Source: Candidatus Atribacteria bacterium
GTDB taxonomy: Bacteria; Atribacterota; JALVIU01
Length of the DNA stretch: 6,350 nucleotides
Assembly: GCA_027028665.1 (NCBI GenBank)
Contig: JALVIU010000024.1
Coordinates: 1-6,350, forward strand
Direction of reading: 5' to 3'
Below, piece after piece: positions 1 to 5,882 of this stretch. The position numbers and the translations under genes were made by a program. How positions within the stretch are numbered: position 1 is the first letter of the stretch; each line of letters starts with the position of its first letter. The notes beneath the pieces are model-generated. The model was not told the origin of the DNA, did not search any database, and saw only the letters and a list, made by a program, of their open reading frames with translations.

Positions 1-1
1 A

Positions 2-85
2 AAAGAGATGGGATATAAGGCGGTAAGTATGAAAGGGGGAATCAGAGAGTGGATGAAAAATGGTTTCCCCATAACCTTCCAATAG
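2..85 (+). CDS. Rhodanese-like domain protein, C-terminal end only (5' part outside window)
   Basis: An open plus-strand frame enters from the left edge and stops at TAG (83-85), giving 27 residues. They include YKAVSMKGGIREWMKNGFP, which matches the end of a rhodanese domain: the strand leading into the 'L(K)GGI..W...G.P' helix that closes the fold, usually the last element of single-domain rhodaneses and of rhodanese-tailed proteins. The family's active-site Cys loop would lie upstream and is not visible, so whether this is an active sulfurtransferase cannot be judged. A strong terminator starts 6 bases after the stop, which supports this being the true end of a plus-strand gene. The identification rests on a short but characteristic motif. 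Confidence 0.72.
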   Translation, partial: KEMGYKAVSMKGGIREWMKNGFPITFQ

Positions 86-91
86 ATCAAG

Positions 92-123
92 GGATTGGGT
101 CTTTGCCACCCAATCCTATTTTT
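92..123 (+). terminator. Rho-independent terminator after the rhodanese-like gene
   Basis: A perfect 9-bp stem, GGATTGGGT (92-100) with ACCCAATCC (108-116), encloses a 7-base loop and is followed by TATTTTT (117-123). It starts 6 bases after the TAG of the rhodanese-like frame, so it ends that plus-strand transcript. Confidence 0.88.
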
Positions 124-217
124 ATATGCCCCAAGCTACGCTCTTACATTCAACCTCTTTTTATGATTTTTGATACCCACTCTTTATATGCTTAAAAGTT
201 ACATTAAACTCTAATCC

Positions 218-373
218 ATGGTAAGTCAGGACATCCAATTTATATGGATTACAGATGGCCCGGGGTGGGAGAAAATGGAAGAAACCTTATCCCAGGCCAT
301 GGAGAATATGAACTGGATAATAAACTATAGACTCATAGAAAGGACCTTAGGGTACTTAATGAAAACAACTTGA
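218..373 (+). pseudogene. Probable C-terminal relic of a DpnII/MboI-like type II restriction endonuclease
   Basis: A 51-codon plus-strand frame runs from ATG (218-220) to TGA (371-373), with an in-frame TAA only six bases upstream of the ATG and no convincing ribosome binding site. The peptide has FIWITDGPGW at residues 8-17, then an amphipathic helix and WIINYRLIE at 33-41. From memory, this is the layout of the C-terminal end of DpnII/MboI-like restriction endonucleases: a hydrophobic strand, '(I/V)TDG.GW', a helix, then '(I/L)N...L'. Full-length enzymes are several times longer, and the catalytic core would lie upstream, where 124-217 shows no related reading frame in any phase. I therefore read it as a decayed fragment rather than a working gene. 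It ends 5 bases before the convergent stop of livF. It could instead be an unrelated small protein; the family call rests on one motif. Confidence 0.45.
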
Positions 374-378
374 TCTCT

Positions 379-1107
379 TTAATTCCCAAGATATGCCTTT
401 TTTATGTGTGGATCATCTGCTATTTCAGCTGATGTGCCTTCCTTTACTATCTTTCCAAGTTCAAGGATATAAACCCTATCTGAGACCTGTGTAGCCATTT
501 CTGCATTCTGTTCAGATAACAGTATGGTAAACCCCTCTTTTTTGTGTAATCTATCTATTACCTCAAATACTGTATCCACAAGTATAGGCATAAGTCCCAA
601 TGAGATCTCATCTATCATAAGAAATTCAGGTTTCCCCATAAGGGCACGCCCTATAGCAAGCATCTGTCTTTCTCCGCCAGAGAGTGTGCCTGCCATCTGA
701 GTTCTACGCTCTTTTAGCCTTGGAAATACAGAGAACACAAAATCGAGTCTTTCCTGTACCTCTCTATTATTTTTCTCCTTGTATGCACCAAGAATTAAGT
801 TATCATATACACTTATCCTGGGAAATACCCGACCACCTTCAGGGATAAGGGAGATTCCACTCCTTGCACGTTCATAGGCAGGAAGGTGTGATACATCTTT
901 CCCACGAAAATAGATATTCCCTCCTTCACTGGATTTAAGGCCCATAATAGTACGAAGAAGGGTGCTTTTCCCTGCACCATTTGCACCAACTACAGAAACA
1001 AGCTCTCCATCTTTTACCTGAAGGCTTACACCTCTTATAGCACGAATTTCTCCATATGATACCTTAAGGTTATTTATATCAATCTGAATATCAGTAGAAG
1101 GCTTCAT
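379..1107 (-). CDS. livF: Liv-type amino-acid ABC transporter ATP-binding subunit LivF
   Basis: This is one of the two cytoplasmic ATPases that power a branched-chain/hydrophobic amino-acid (HAAT) importer. In 242 residues, the usual LivF length, it shows Walker A GANGAGKST (41-49), the LivF-specific IPEGGRVFP stretch at the Q-loop position (88-96), the signature LSGGERQ (142-148), Walker B FLMIDE (162-167) with catalytic Glu167, LGLMP just after it, and EQNA (199-202), where LivF proteins carry Gln in place of the switch His. The C-terminal ...EGTSAEI..DP...AYLGN is also typical. Ile168 replaces the common Pro after the Walker B Glu. The ATG at 1105-1107 follows AGGAG at 9-base spacing. Livs are normally contiguous as livHMGF, but here livF is about 1 kb from livG, behind an opposite-strand hicBA pair, and has its own promoter. 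No clear terminator follows its stop. Confidence 0.95.
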   Translation of the reverse strand: MKPSTDIQIDINNLKVSYGEIRAIRGVSLQVKDGELVSVVGANGAGKSTLLRTIMGLKSSEGGNIYFRGKDVSHLPAYERARSGISLIPEGGRVFPRISVYDNLILGAYKEKNNREVQERLDFVFSVFPRLKERRTQMAGTLSGGERQMLAIGRALMGKPEFLMIDEISLGLMPILVDTVFEVIDRLHKKEGFTILLSEQNAEMATQVSDRVYILELGKIVKEGTSAEIADDPHIKKAYLGN

Positions 1108-1153
1108 TTTGATATTCTCCTATACTCTTCTATTAAGCTTGCTATTTTTAATT

Positions 1154-1182
1154 ACTATATACTAAAATAAACCAGATGTCAA
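1154..1182 (-). promoter_or_regulatory. Sigma70-like promoter of livF
   Basis: On the minus strand, TTGACA (1182-1177) is followed by a 17-base spacer and TATAGT (1159-1154). This is a perfect -35, a 5/6 match at -10 and ideal spacing. Transcription would start near 1147, giving a leader of about 40 bases before the livF ATG at 1107. This fits livF being cut off from the livHMG transcript. Confidence 0.8.
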
Positions 1183-1200
1183 TAAAAGGTCCTGGTTAAT
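1167..1200. repeat. Inverted repeat around the livF -35 box (possible operator)
   Basis: ATAAACCAG (1167-1175) and CTGGTTAAT (1192-1200) are inverted copies matching at 8 of 9 positions and separated by 16 bases. They straddle the -35 hexamer of the livF promoter (1177-1182). The placement suits a regulator-binding site, but arms this short can arise by chance in AT-rich DNA. Confidence 0.3.
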
Positions 1201-1278
1201 ATTCAAAAAAGCCTTATTTTAAAGCAAAAATTACATCCTAATTCCTAATATTAGAAAATTAATTAAAGGTTTGGTAAT

Positions 1279-1487
1279 GTAAACTTGGCTTTCGGTTAAT
1301 TCCAGTAATAAAAAAAGAGGAAACTATTCCCCTCCCCCAGTCCCTCCCTGGAAGGGAGATCTGAATGGGGTAAGCCCTATCTCACCAGGGAGGGGAGAGC
1401 TTGGGATTCCCGGAAAGTGAAAGAAAAATTATTTATGAACCATAAAAGGTTATAGCAGGATATGTTTAAACCGAAAGTTAAATTGAC
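1279..1487. mobile_element. MITE-like non-coding element with terminal inverted repeats
   Basis: The 19-base ends at 1279-1297 and 1469-1487 are inverted copies matching at 15 of 19 positions, with a perfect 9-bp core: CTTTCGGTT (1289-1297) against AACCGAAAG (1469-1477). The roughly 209-bp interior has no gene and is unlike its surroundings: runs of C and G (CCCCTCCCCC near 1329, GGGAGGGG near 1388) form a strong internal hairpin. Size, lack of coding capacity and terminal repeats fit a MITE or similar non-autonomous repeat. No clear target-site duplication is visible, and no transposase with matching ends lies in the window, so the mobile nature is inferred. Confidence 0.45.
1342..1394. repeat. 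G/C-rich inverted repeat (long hairpin) inside the MITE-like element
   Basis: CCCTCCCTGG (1342-1351) pairs perfectly with CCAGGGAGGG (1385-1394). Inside the loop, GAGAT (1356-1360) can pair with ATCTC (1379-1383), and GGG near 1368 with CCC near 1375, extending it to a three-part hairpin. No T-tract follows on either strand, so it is not a classic terminator. Sequences of this CCCTCCC...GGGAGGG type are often dispersed palindromic repeats in bacterial genomes. Confidence 0.6.
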
Positions 1488-1511
1488 ACTATTAAGGATC
1501 AGGGTTATATT
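1483..1511 (+). promoter_or_regulatory. Sigma70-like promoter of hicBA
   Basis: TTGACA (1483-1488), a 17-base spacer and TATATT (1506-1511) form a near-consensus promoter. Transcription would start near 1518, leaving a leader of about 46 bases before the hicB ATG at 1565. The -35 box overlaps the right terminal repeat of the MITE-like element (1469-1487). A weaker alternative, TTGAGA (1512-1517) with TATATA (1535-1540), also has 17-base spacing. Confidence 0.75.
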
Positions 1512-1527
1512 TTGAGACTAAAAATAT
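1507..1527 (+). promoter_or_regulatory. Candidate operator: inverted repeat over the hicBA -10/start site
   Basis: ATATTTT (1507-1513) and AAAATAT (1521-1527) are perfect inverted 7-base arms separated by 7 bases. They cover the -10 box and the predicted start of transcription, the usual place for autorepression of a toxin-antitoxin operon. The arms are purely A/T, so chance is a real alternative. The short HicB here has no obvious DNA-binding domain that would bind it. Confidence 0.3.
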
Positions 1528-1564
1528 GTTAAAATATATAATAAAAAATAGCGAGGTGATTATA

Positions 1565-1789
1565 ATGACTTTAACTTATAGGGTTTTGCTAAGAAAAGAG
1601 CCTGAAGGAGGTTATACTGCTATTGTTCCTTTACTTCCTGGATGTATCTCTTATGGGGATACCATAGAAGAGGCTATAGAAAGAGTTAAAGAAGCTATAG
1701 AAGGATATTTAGAGACTTTAAAGGCACACGGGGAAGAAATCCCTACAGAAGAGGGAACACTTGAGTATATGGTAGGAGTTAATGGATAA
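1565..1789 (+). CDS. hicB: HicB family antitoxin, short form
   Basis: This is the antitoxin of a type II toxin-antitoxin pair; HicB proteins bind and block the HicA ribonuclease. I chose the ATG at 1565 (74 residues) because GAGGTG (1553-1558) sits 6 bases before it. An in-frame ATG at 1526 has no ribosome binding site and would lie only about 8 bases after the predicted transcription start. Residues 15-51 show the HicB partial RNase H-like fold: GGYTAIVPLLPGCISYGDT (15-33), then the EAIERVKEAIEGYL helix (36-49) and GEEIP (56-60). The protein ends shortly after and lacks the C-terminal ribbon-helix-helix or HTH domain of longer HicBs. The antitoxin precedes the toxin, reversed relative to E. 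coli hicAB, and overlaps hicA by 8 bases. The pair runs opposite to the surrounding liv genes. Confidence 0.9.
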   Translation: MTLTYRVLLRKEPEGGYTAIVPLLPGCISYGDTIEEAIERVKEAIEGYLETLKAHGEEIPTEEGTLEYMVGVNG

Positions 1790-1997
1790 ACTTCCAGCTT
1801 TAACCCCAAAAGAAGTAATAAAAATACTTGAAAGACATGGGTTTATCCTTGATAGGGTTAAAGGTAGCCATTATATTTATTACCAGCCTAAAACAAAAAG
1901 GATAGTTGTAGTCCCTTTACATAAAAGAAGTTTACCAAAAGAGACATTGTTAGAAATCTTAAAACAATCAGGGATAGAAAGAGATAAGCTTAAGTAA
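1782..1997 (+). CDS. hicA: HicA family toxin (mRNA interferase)
   Basis: HicA toxins are small dsRBD-fold ribonucleases that cleave mRNA and are held inactive by HicB. This 71-residue protein has the full family pattern: LPALTPKEVIKILERHGF (4-21), KGSHYIYY (27-34) with the conserved catalytic His30, the RIVVVPLH strand (40-47), and LPKETLLEILKQSGI (51-65). Length is normal and no key residue is missing, so it should be active. The ATG lies inside the last codons of hicB, with the hicB TAA at 1787-1789. AGGAG (1774-1778) precedes it at only 3 bases, so translation probably relies on coupling to hicB, a common way to keep toxin below antitoxin. No clear hairpin terminator follows; 1998-2100 is AT-rich with a pyrimidine tract near 2068-2087. 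Confidence 0.93.
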   Translation: MDKLPALTPKEVIKILERHGFILDRVKGSHYIYYQPKTKRIVVVPLHKRSLPKETLLEILKQSGIERDKLK

Positions 1998-2109
1998 GAT
2001 TCAATATTTATTTGTAAGGCTTATTAGTTCTCCCATATATGTTATGTACTCATCTTTTACACTCCCTTTGCTTTTTCTTTTCTTCCTTATATCAGCTTAA
2101 AAAGTAATT

Positions 2110-2133
2110 AAAAAGGCCTCTTGAGAAAAAGGC
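2110..2133 (-). terminator. Probable Rho-independent terminator after livG
   Basis: On the minus strand, GCCT...AGGC (2133-2116) forms a stem that can extend to 7 bp with one G-T wobble and a TCTC loop. It is followed by CTTTTT (2115-2110), and another T-run lies a few bases on. It begins about 14 bases after the livG stop, so the hut-liv transcript likely ends before the hicBA region. The stem is short, so termination may be partial. Confidence 0.55.
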
Positions 2134-2147
2134 TAATATCTACTTTA

Positions 2148-2921
2148 TCATACTTTTCCCCTCTTTTTACCAAGATATGCCTCAATTACCAGGGGATCAT
2201 GGACAATATCATCTGGTTCCCCCTCTGCGATCTTTTTTCCATAATTAAGCACACTAATGGTTTGACAGAGCTTTAGTGTGATAGGCATATTGTGTTCTAT
2301 TATAAGTACTGTGATCCCCTGTTTATTCAGATTAAGCACAAGTTCAGAAAGCTCATCCATCTCTGAAAAACTGAGCCCAGAGAAGGACTCATCCAGCAGT
2401 ATTACAGAGGGAGAAAGGGCAAGTGCCCGTGCAATCTCAAGCCTCCTCTGATACCCAAGAGGTAGCGTGCTTGCAACACGATCCCTAAAATCCAAAAGCC
2501 CTGTTTCATCCAGGATCTTGTCTACCTCTTCTATATATACCTTCTTCCTATAGTTTTTAAAGGAAAGGACTATATTGGAGTAAAACCTCTCTCCATATGC
2601 AGCAAGTACATTATCCAATACGGTAAGGGAAGAGAAGGGCCTTACTACCTGAAATGTCCTCCCTATACCTATCTTTGCCATTACATGGGGAGGATTTCCT
2701 GTTACATCCTTTCCATTAAAATATACCTTTCCTGCTGTAGGGGAAAGTATCCCACTTATTACATTAAAGAGGGTGGTTTTTCCTGCACCATTTGGCCCCA
2801 CTATCCCAAATATTGCACCCTCCGGGATAGTAAGATCCACCCCATCCAGTGCAGAAAGCCCTCCAAACTGTACTCGTATATCCTGAATCTTTAAGATTTC
2901 TTTGGTTTTATTAGTCTCCAT
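2148..2921 (-). CDS. livG: Liv-type amino-acid ABC transporter ATP-binding subunit LivG
   Basis: This is the partner ATPase to LivF in the HAAT importer. Its 257 residues match the family length and show Walker A GPNGAGKTT (42-50), the Q-loop in IGRTFQ (Gln91), the LivG-type signature LPLGYQRRLEIARAL (153-167), which replaces LSGGQ, Walker B VILLDE (173-178) with catalytic Glu178, and the switch His210 in IIEHNM. The C-terminal AEGEPDDIV.DP.VIEAYLG is the classic LivG tail. Ser179 takes the place of the more usual Pro after the Walker B Glu; such changes occur in LivG and need not impair it. The ATG at 2919-2921 follows AAGGTGG at 6 bases and lies 31 bases inside the livM end, which suggests translational coupling. 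It is the last gene of the hut-liv transcript, with a hairpin following it. Confidence 0.96.
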   Translation of the reverse strand: METNKTKEILKIQDIRVQFGGLSALDGVDLTIPEGAIFGIVGPNGAGKTTLFNVISGILSPTAGKVYFNGKDVTGNPPHVMAKIGIGRTFQVVRPFSSLTVLDNVLAAYGERFYSNIVLSFKNYRKKVYIEEVDKILDETGLLDFRDRVASTLPLGYQRRLEIARALALSPSVILLDESFSGLSFSEMDELSELVLNLNKQGITVLIIEHNMPITLKLCQTISVLNYGKKIAEGEPDDIVHDPLVIEAYLGKKRGKV

Positions 2922-3763
2922 ACTATGCCACCTTCTCCAAAAAATCCACTTGGTTGAAATCTCATCATAATAAGTAAAAGTCCACCATATAGAAGCATCC
3001 TATAATCCTGAATAGGTCTAAATATCTCAGGAAGAGATATGAGGAGTATTGCACCAAAGGTAGGACCCACAATGGTATTTTCTCCCCCCACCATAACCAT
3101 AGATAGGATAGCTACAGATACGGCAAAGGAAAAATCTTCTGGGCTTATAAATCCCATAAAACTTGCATATAAAATGCCTGCAATCCCTGCATATGCACTT
3201 CCCAATGCAAATGCAAGGATCTTAAATCTCCTTGGATCTATTCCTACCATATCTGATGCAAGCTCATCATCCTTTATAGCAGATGATGCAAGACCTGCCC
3301 ATGAACGTTTAAATATAAAACTTACCAGCATGGCAAAAAAGACCATTATATATGTCAAAATGAAAAATTGAGTGTTTGTAAACATATTGTCTCCCCATTT
3401 TGGAAATGGGATACCGCCTATCCCCATTGCTCCGCCAAAAAATGGGGTATATTTGAAAACAGCCTGTACTATAAAGTTTATACCTATGGTTGTTATTGCC
3501 AAAAAATCTTCCTTTACTCTTAGACTGGGTAAGCCAAGGATTACCCCAATAAATACGGTAATTATCACAGCAAGTATCCCGGATAATACAAAAGATAGGG
3601 AAAACTTTGTTGTAAGAATGGCAAAGGAGTATGCACCTATTGCCCAAAATGCTGCATGTCCTAATGAGATCTGGCCTGCATATCCTACAATGATATTAAG
3701 CCCCAATGCCAATATTATATACATACCCATTGTTATAAGTAGTGTAACAAGATAGGAAGACAT
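2891..3763 (-). CDS. livM: Liv-type amino-acid ABC transporter permease LivM
   Basis: This is one of two integral inner-membrane permeases forming the amino-acid channel. The 290 residues are strongly hydrophobic, with several membrane helices (roughly 3-28, 33-50, 56-78, 88-104, 132-151, 183-204, 213-245 and 254-268). LivM hallmarks are GYAGQISLGHAAFWAIGAY (27-45), LGLPSLRVKEDFLAITTIG (76-94), and the cytoplasmic coupling loop RSWAGLASSAIKDDE (153-167) leading into VGIDPRRFKILAFALGSAYAG (173-193), which contacts the ATPases. PSGFFG (271-276) is the usual C-terminal motif. The ATG (3761-3763) has GAGG 6 bases upstream, within the last codons of livH; only 3 bases separate livH and livM, and livG overlaps its end. 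Without a binding protein here, substrate specificity cannot be read from the sequence. Confidence 0.95.
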   Translation of the reverse strand: MSSYLVTLLITMGMYIILALGLNIIVGYAGQISLGHAAFWAIGAYSFAILTTKFSLSFVLSGILAVIITVFIGVILGLPSLRVKEDFLAITTIGINFIVQAVFKYTPFFGGAMGIGGIPFPKWGDNMFTNTQFFILTYIMVFFAMLVSFIFKRSWAGLASSAIKDDELASDMVGIDPRRFKILAFALGSAYAGIAGILYASFMGFISPEDFSFAVSVAILSMVMVGGENTIVGPTFGAILLISLPEIFRPIQDYRMLLYGGLLLIMMRFQPSGFFGEGGIVWRLIKPKKS

Positions 3764-3766
3764 ATA

Positions 3767-4633
3767 TCACCTCTTATTAAACAAGAATGACAGACCTTCA
3801 GGTTTTATCATAAGCACAAGTATCATAAATATAAATGCCAGTGAATCTCTCGGTAGTGGAATACTCAGTGTGCCTATAAGAATTGTCTCAATAAGTCCTA
3901 CAAGGATAGCTGCATAGAATGTACCCCATATATTTCCCATACCTCCCACAACGATTATTGCAAGGGATTTGTATGCAGGCATATCACCCATTGCAGGGTA
4001 AACAGAGTTGAAATATACACCAACTAAAAGACCTGCAATACCTGCAAGTGCAGAACCTATGGCAAATGTAATAAGGGTTACCCTTTTGGAGTTTATACTC
4101 ATAACTTCTGCCATTTCCATATCCTGGGAGACAGCCTTAAGAGATACCCCAAATTTGGTCCTCTCTGTAATATACCAGAGGATCAAAATAAACACAAAAG
4201 AGAGCACAAGTACGGTAAGTTGTGTCCCACTTAGATAGGCAGAACCTAAATGATACCTCTCTGAGAAAAGACCATTGGGAAAGGACTTTATATATGGTCC
4301 AAATATGAGTCTTATACCCTCCTCGATACTTATAAATATACCTATACTTGCAATAAGGGGAACAATAGGAGGGTATTTAAGTAAAGGAAAATAGACATAA
4401 TTCTGTATAAGTACCCCAAAGAATGCACTTACCGCCATAGAGAGGATAAGTGCCAGGAAAAAATTATGTGTAAAGATATATGTATAAAGCCCTGTATAGG
4501 CACCTATCACATACACCCCTGCATGTGCCACATGTATAATCTTTAAGACACCGTAAACCATTGTAAGCCCTATTGAAATAAGGGCATAGACACCACCTAT
4601 TGTTAATCCATTAATTAATTGTTGTAGCCACAC
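3767..4633 (-). CDS. livH: Liv-type amino-acid ABC transporter permease LivH
   Basis: This is the second permease of the HAAT importer. The 288 residues open with LQQLINGLTIGGVYALISIG (3-22), the standard LivH start, followed by TMVYGVLKIIHVAHAG (24-39). They also carry the ATPase-coupling loop FGVSLKAVSQDMEMAEVMSIN (161-181), then FAIGSALAGIAG (190-201), VVGGMGNIWGT (228-238) and KPEGL (277-281) near the end. About eight membrane helices are visible. The start codon is GTG (4633-4631), not ATG; GAGGG 6 bases upstream and the family's N-terminal pattern both support it. The gene begins 23 bases inside the end of hutI, in another frame, so hutI and livH are very likely translationally coupled. 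That ties this transporter to histidine catabolism more firmly than mere proximity. Confidence 0.95.
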   Translation of the reverse strand: MWLQQLINGLTIGGVYALISIGLTMVYGVLKIIHVAHAGVYVIGAYTGLYTYIFTHNFFLALILSMAVSAFFGVLIQNYVYFPLLKYPPIVPLIASIGIFISIEEGIRLIFGPYIKSFPNGLFSERYHLGSAYLSGTQLTVLVLSFVFILILWYITERTKFGVSLKAVSQDMEMAEVMSINSKRVTLITFAIGSALAGIAGLLVGVYFNSVYPAMGDMPAYKSLAIIVVGGMGNIWGTFYAAILVGLIETILIGTLSIPLPRDSLAFIFMILVLMIKPEGLSFLFNKR

Positions 4634-5879
4634 TTTTTACCCTCTTTCCTTTTTTATATGTTGCAAAGATAGGATTTACCCCATAATGATAAGGGATGAA
4701 AAGGTAACTATCCTCTTTCAGAACAATAAAATCTGCCTGTTTCCCTTTATCAAGACTCCCTATCTTATTACCCATACCAATGGCATATGCAGCATTTAAT
4801 GTAGCTGCAGTGATAGCCTCTTCTGGCAAAAGCCCCATCTCAAGTACAGATAGTGTGATTATAAAAGGCATAGATTCTGTATAGGAACTACCTGGATTAC
4901 AGTCTGTAGATATAGCAATAGGGACACCCTCATCTATGATCTTTCGTGCAGGTGCCCTTTCTTCTCGAAGGGAAAATGCAGTACCCGGGAGCAAGACTGC
5001 AATAGTATTTCCCTTTTTGAGGGCAGAGATGCCAGAAGGTGTAATCTTTAATAGGTGATCACAGGATACTACATCCAGCTTTGCGGCAAGCTCTGTACAT
5101 CCTATAGCCTCTATCTCATCTGCGTGGATCTTTGCCCTAAGACCGTGTTTTATCCCTGCATCGAGTATCCTGTATGTCTCATCTGGTGTATATACACCCA
5201 CTTCACAGAAGACATCAATAAATCTGGCAAGGTTATTTTCTGCAATATATGGTATCATTTCATTTATTACTATATTTATATATGCCTCTTTATCTTCTTT
5301 ATATTCCACTGGTATGGCATGTGCACCTAAAAAGGTAGGTACAATCTCTCCATACCCCTCTTCATTTACTACCTTTGCCGCCTTTAATTGCTTTATCTCC
5401 GCATCATAAGAAAGTCCATACCCACTCTTTGCCTCAAAGGTTGTAGTGCCCCATTCGTAAAATATGTCGATCCTCTCTTTTAGGGCATCTACTAAGTCCT
5501 CAAGGGATGCATCTCTTACCCTTTGAGTGGTGGAGAGTATCCCACCACCTGCATTCAGAATTTCAAGATAGGAACGTCCCTCAAGCCTCATCTTGAACTC
5601 CTTCTCACGGGTACCTACAAATATGGCATGTGTATGGGGATCTACAAATCCAGGAAGGATGGCACGACCCTCTACATCCAGGACCTCTTTTATCTCTTCC
5701 CCCTCATATCTTTTCAGTATCTCATCTTGGGGGCCAATATCTAAAATTATACCATCCTTTACTACTATGGCACCTCTTTTGATAAAAGATAGGTCCTGGG
5801 CCTCAGGACCTATCTTTGCCCTTTTGTATATATCACTTACTGTAAAAATATTTGCATTTTTTACAATAAGGTCGATCAT
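4611..5879 (-). CDS. hutI: Imidazolonepropionase (EC 3.5.2.7)
   Basis: HutI hydrolyses 4-imidazolone-5-propionate to N-formimino-L-glutamate, the third step of histidine degradation, in the cytoplasm. The 422-residue amidohydrolase has all expected metal and substrate residues: DPHTH (His82, His84), GTRE.EF (Arg91), KSGYGL (151-156), IHADE (His252, Glu255), SCDH (His275) and STDCNPGSS (Asp326). These line up well with the zinc ligands and active-site residues described for Bacillus subtilis HutI. The N-terminal 75 and C-terminal 50 residues form the usual small beta domain, ending in QADFIVL...Y..G.NP. The ATG (5877-5879) has GGGGAG 7 bases upstream, inside the last codons of hutU, 3 bases after the hutU stop. 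The end overlaps livH by 23 bases. The protein looks complete and active. Confidence 0.97.
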   Translation of the reverse strand: MIDLIVKNANIFTVSDIYKRAKIGPEAQDLSFIKRGAIVVKDGIILDIGPQDEILKRYEGEEIKEVLDVEGRAILPGFVDPHTHAIFVGTREKEFKMRLEGRSYLEILNAGGGILSTTQRVRDASLEDLVDALKERIDIFYEWGTTTFEAKSGYGLSYDAEIKQLKAAKVVNEEGYGEIVPTFLGAHAIPVEYKEDKEAYINIVINEMIPYIAENNLARFIDVFCEVGVYTPDETYRILDAGIKHGLRAKIHADEIEAIGCTELAAKLDVVSCDHLLKITPSGISALKKGNTIAVLLPGTAFSLREERAPARKIIDEGVPIAISTDCNPGSSYTESMPFIITLSVLEMGLLPEEAITAATLNAAYAIGMGNKIGSLDKGKQADFIVLKEDSYLFIPYHYGVNPIFATYKKGKRVKSVATTIN

Positions 5880-5882
5880 AGG

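Noticed and set aside
86-378. Search for RNA genes, CRISPR repeats or att sites in the left gene-poor stretch
   Set aside because: Apart from the terminator (92-123) and the 218-373 frame, 124-217 is plain AT-rich sequence with no tRNA-like fold, regular repeats or further coding signal.
1342-1394. G/C-rich hairpin as a terminator for hicBA or livF
   Set aside because: Both genes are transcribed away from it, and no T-run follows the stem on either strand.
1526-1564. Upstream ATG extending hicB by 13 residues
   Set aside because: It has no ribosome binding site and would sit only about 8 bases after the predicted transcription start; the ATG at 1565 has GAGGTG at 6 bases and matches the usual HicB N-terminus.
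2685-2894. Plus-strand open frame opposite livG
   Set aside because: It is antisense to the Walker A region of livG, Cys/Tyr/Ile-rich and without any recognisable motif.
2148-2921. Loss of Pro after the Walker B Glu in LivG (and likewise in LivF) as a sign of inactivation
   Set aside because: Catalytic Asp-Glu, Walker A, signature and switch residues are all intact, and this position varies among Liv ATPases.
3309-3647. Second minus-strand frame inside livM
   Set aside because: It is an out-of-frame reading of livM with no domain features; livM itself is complete.
3039-3755. Two plus-strand open frames (3039-3371 and 3372-3755) opposite livM
   Set aside because: They are antisense shadows of a well-supported permease; their sequence mirrors the hydrophobic codons and shows no family pattern.
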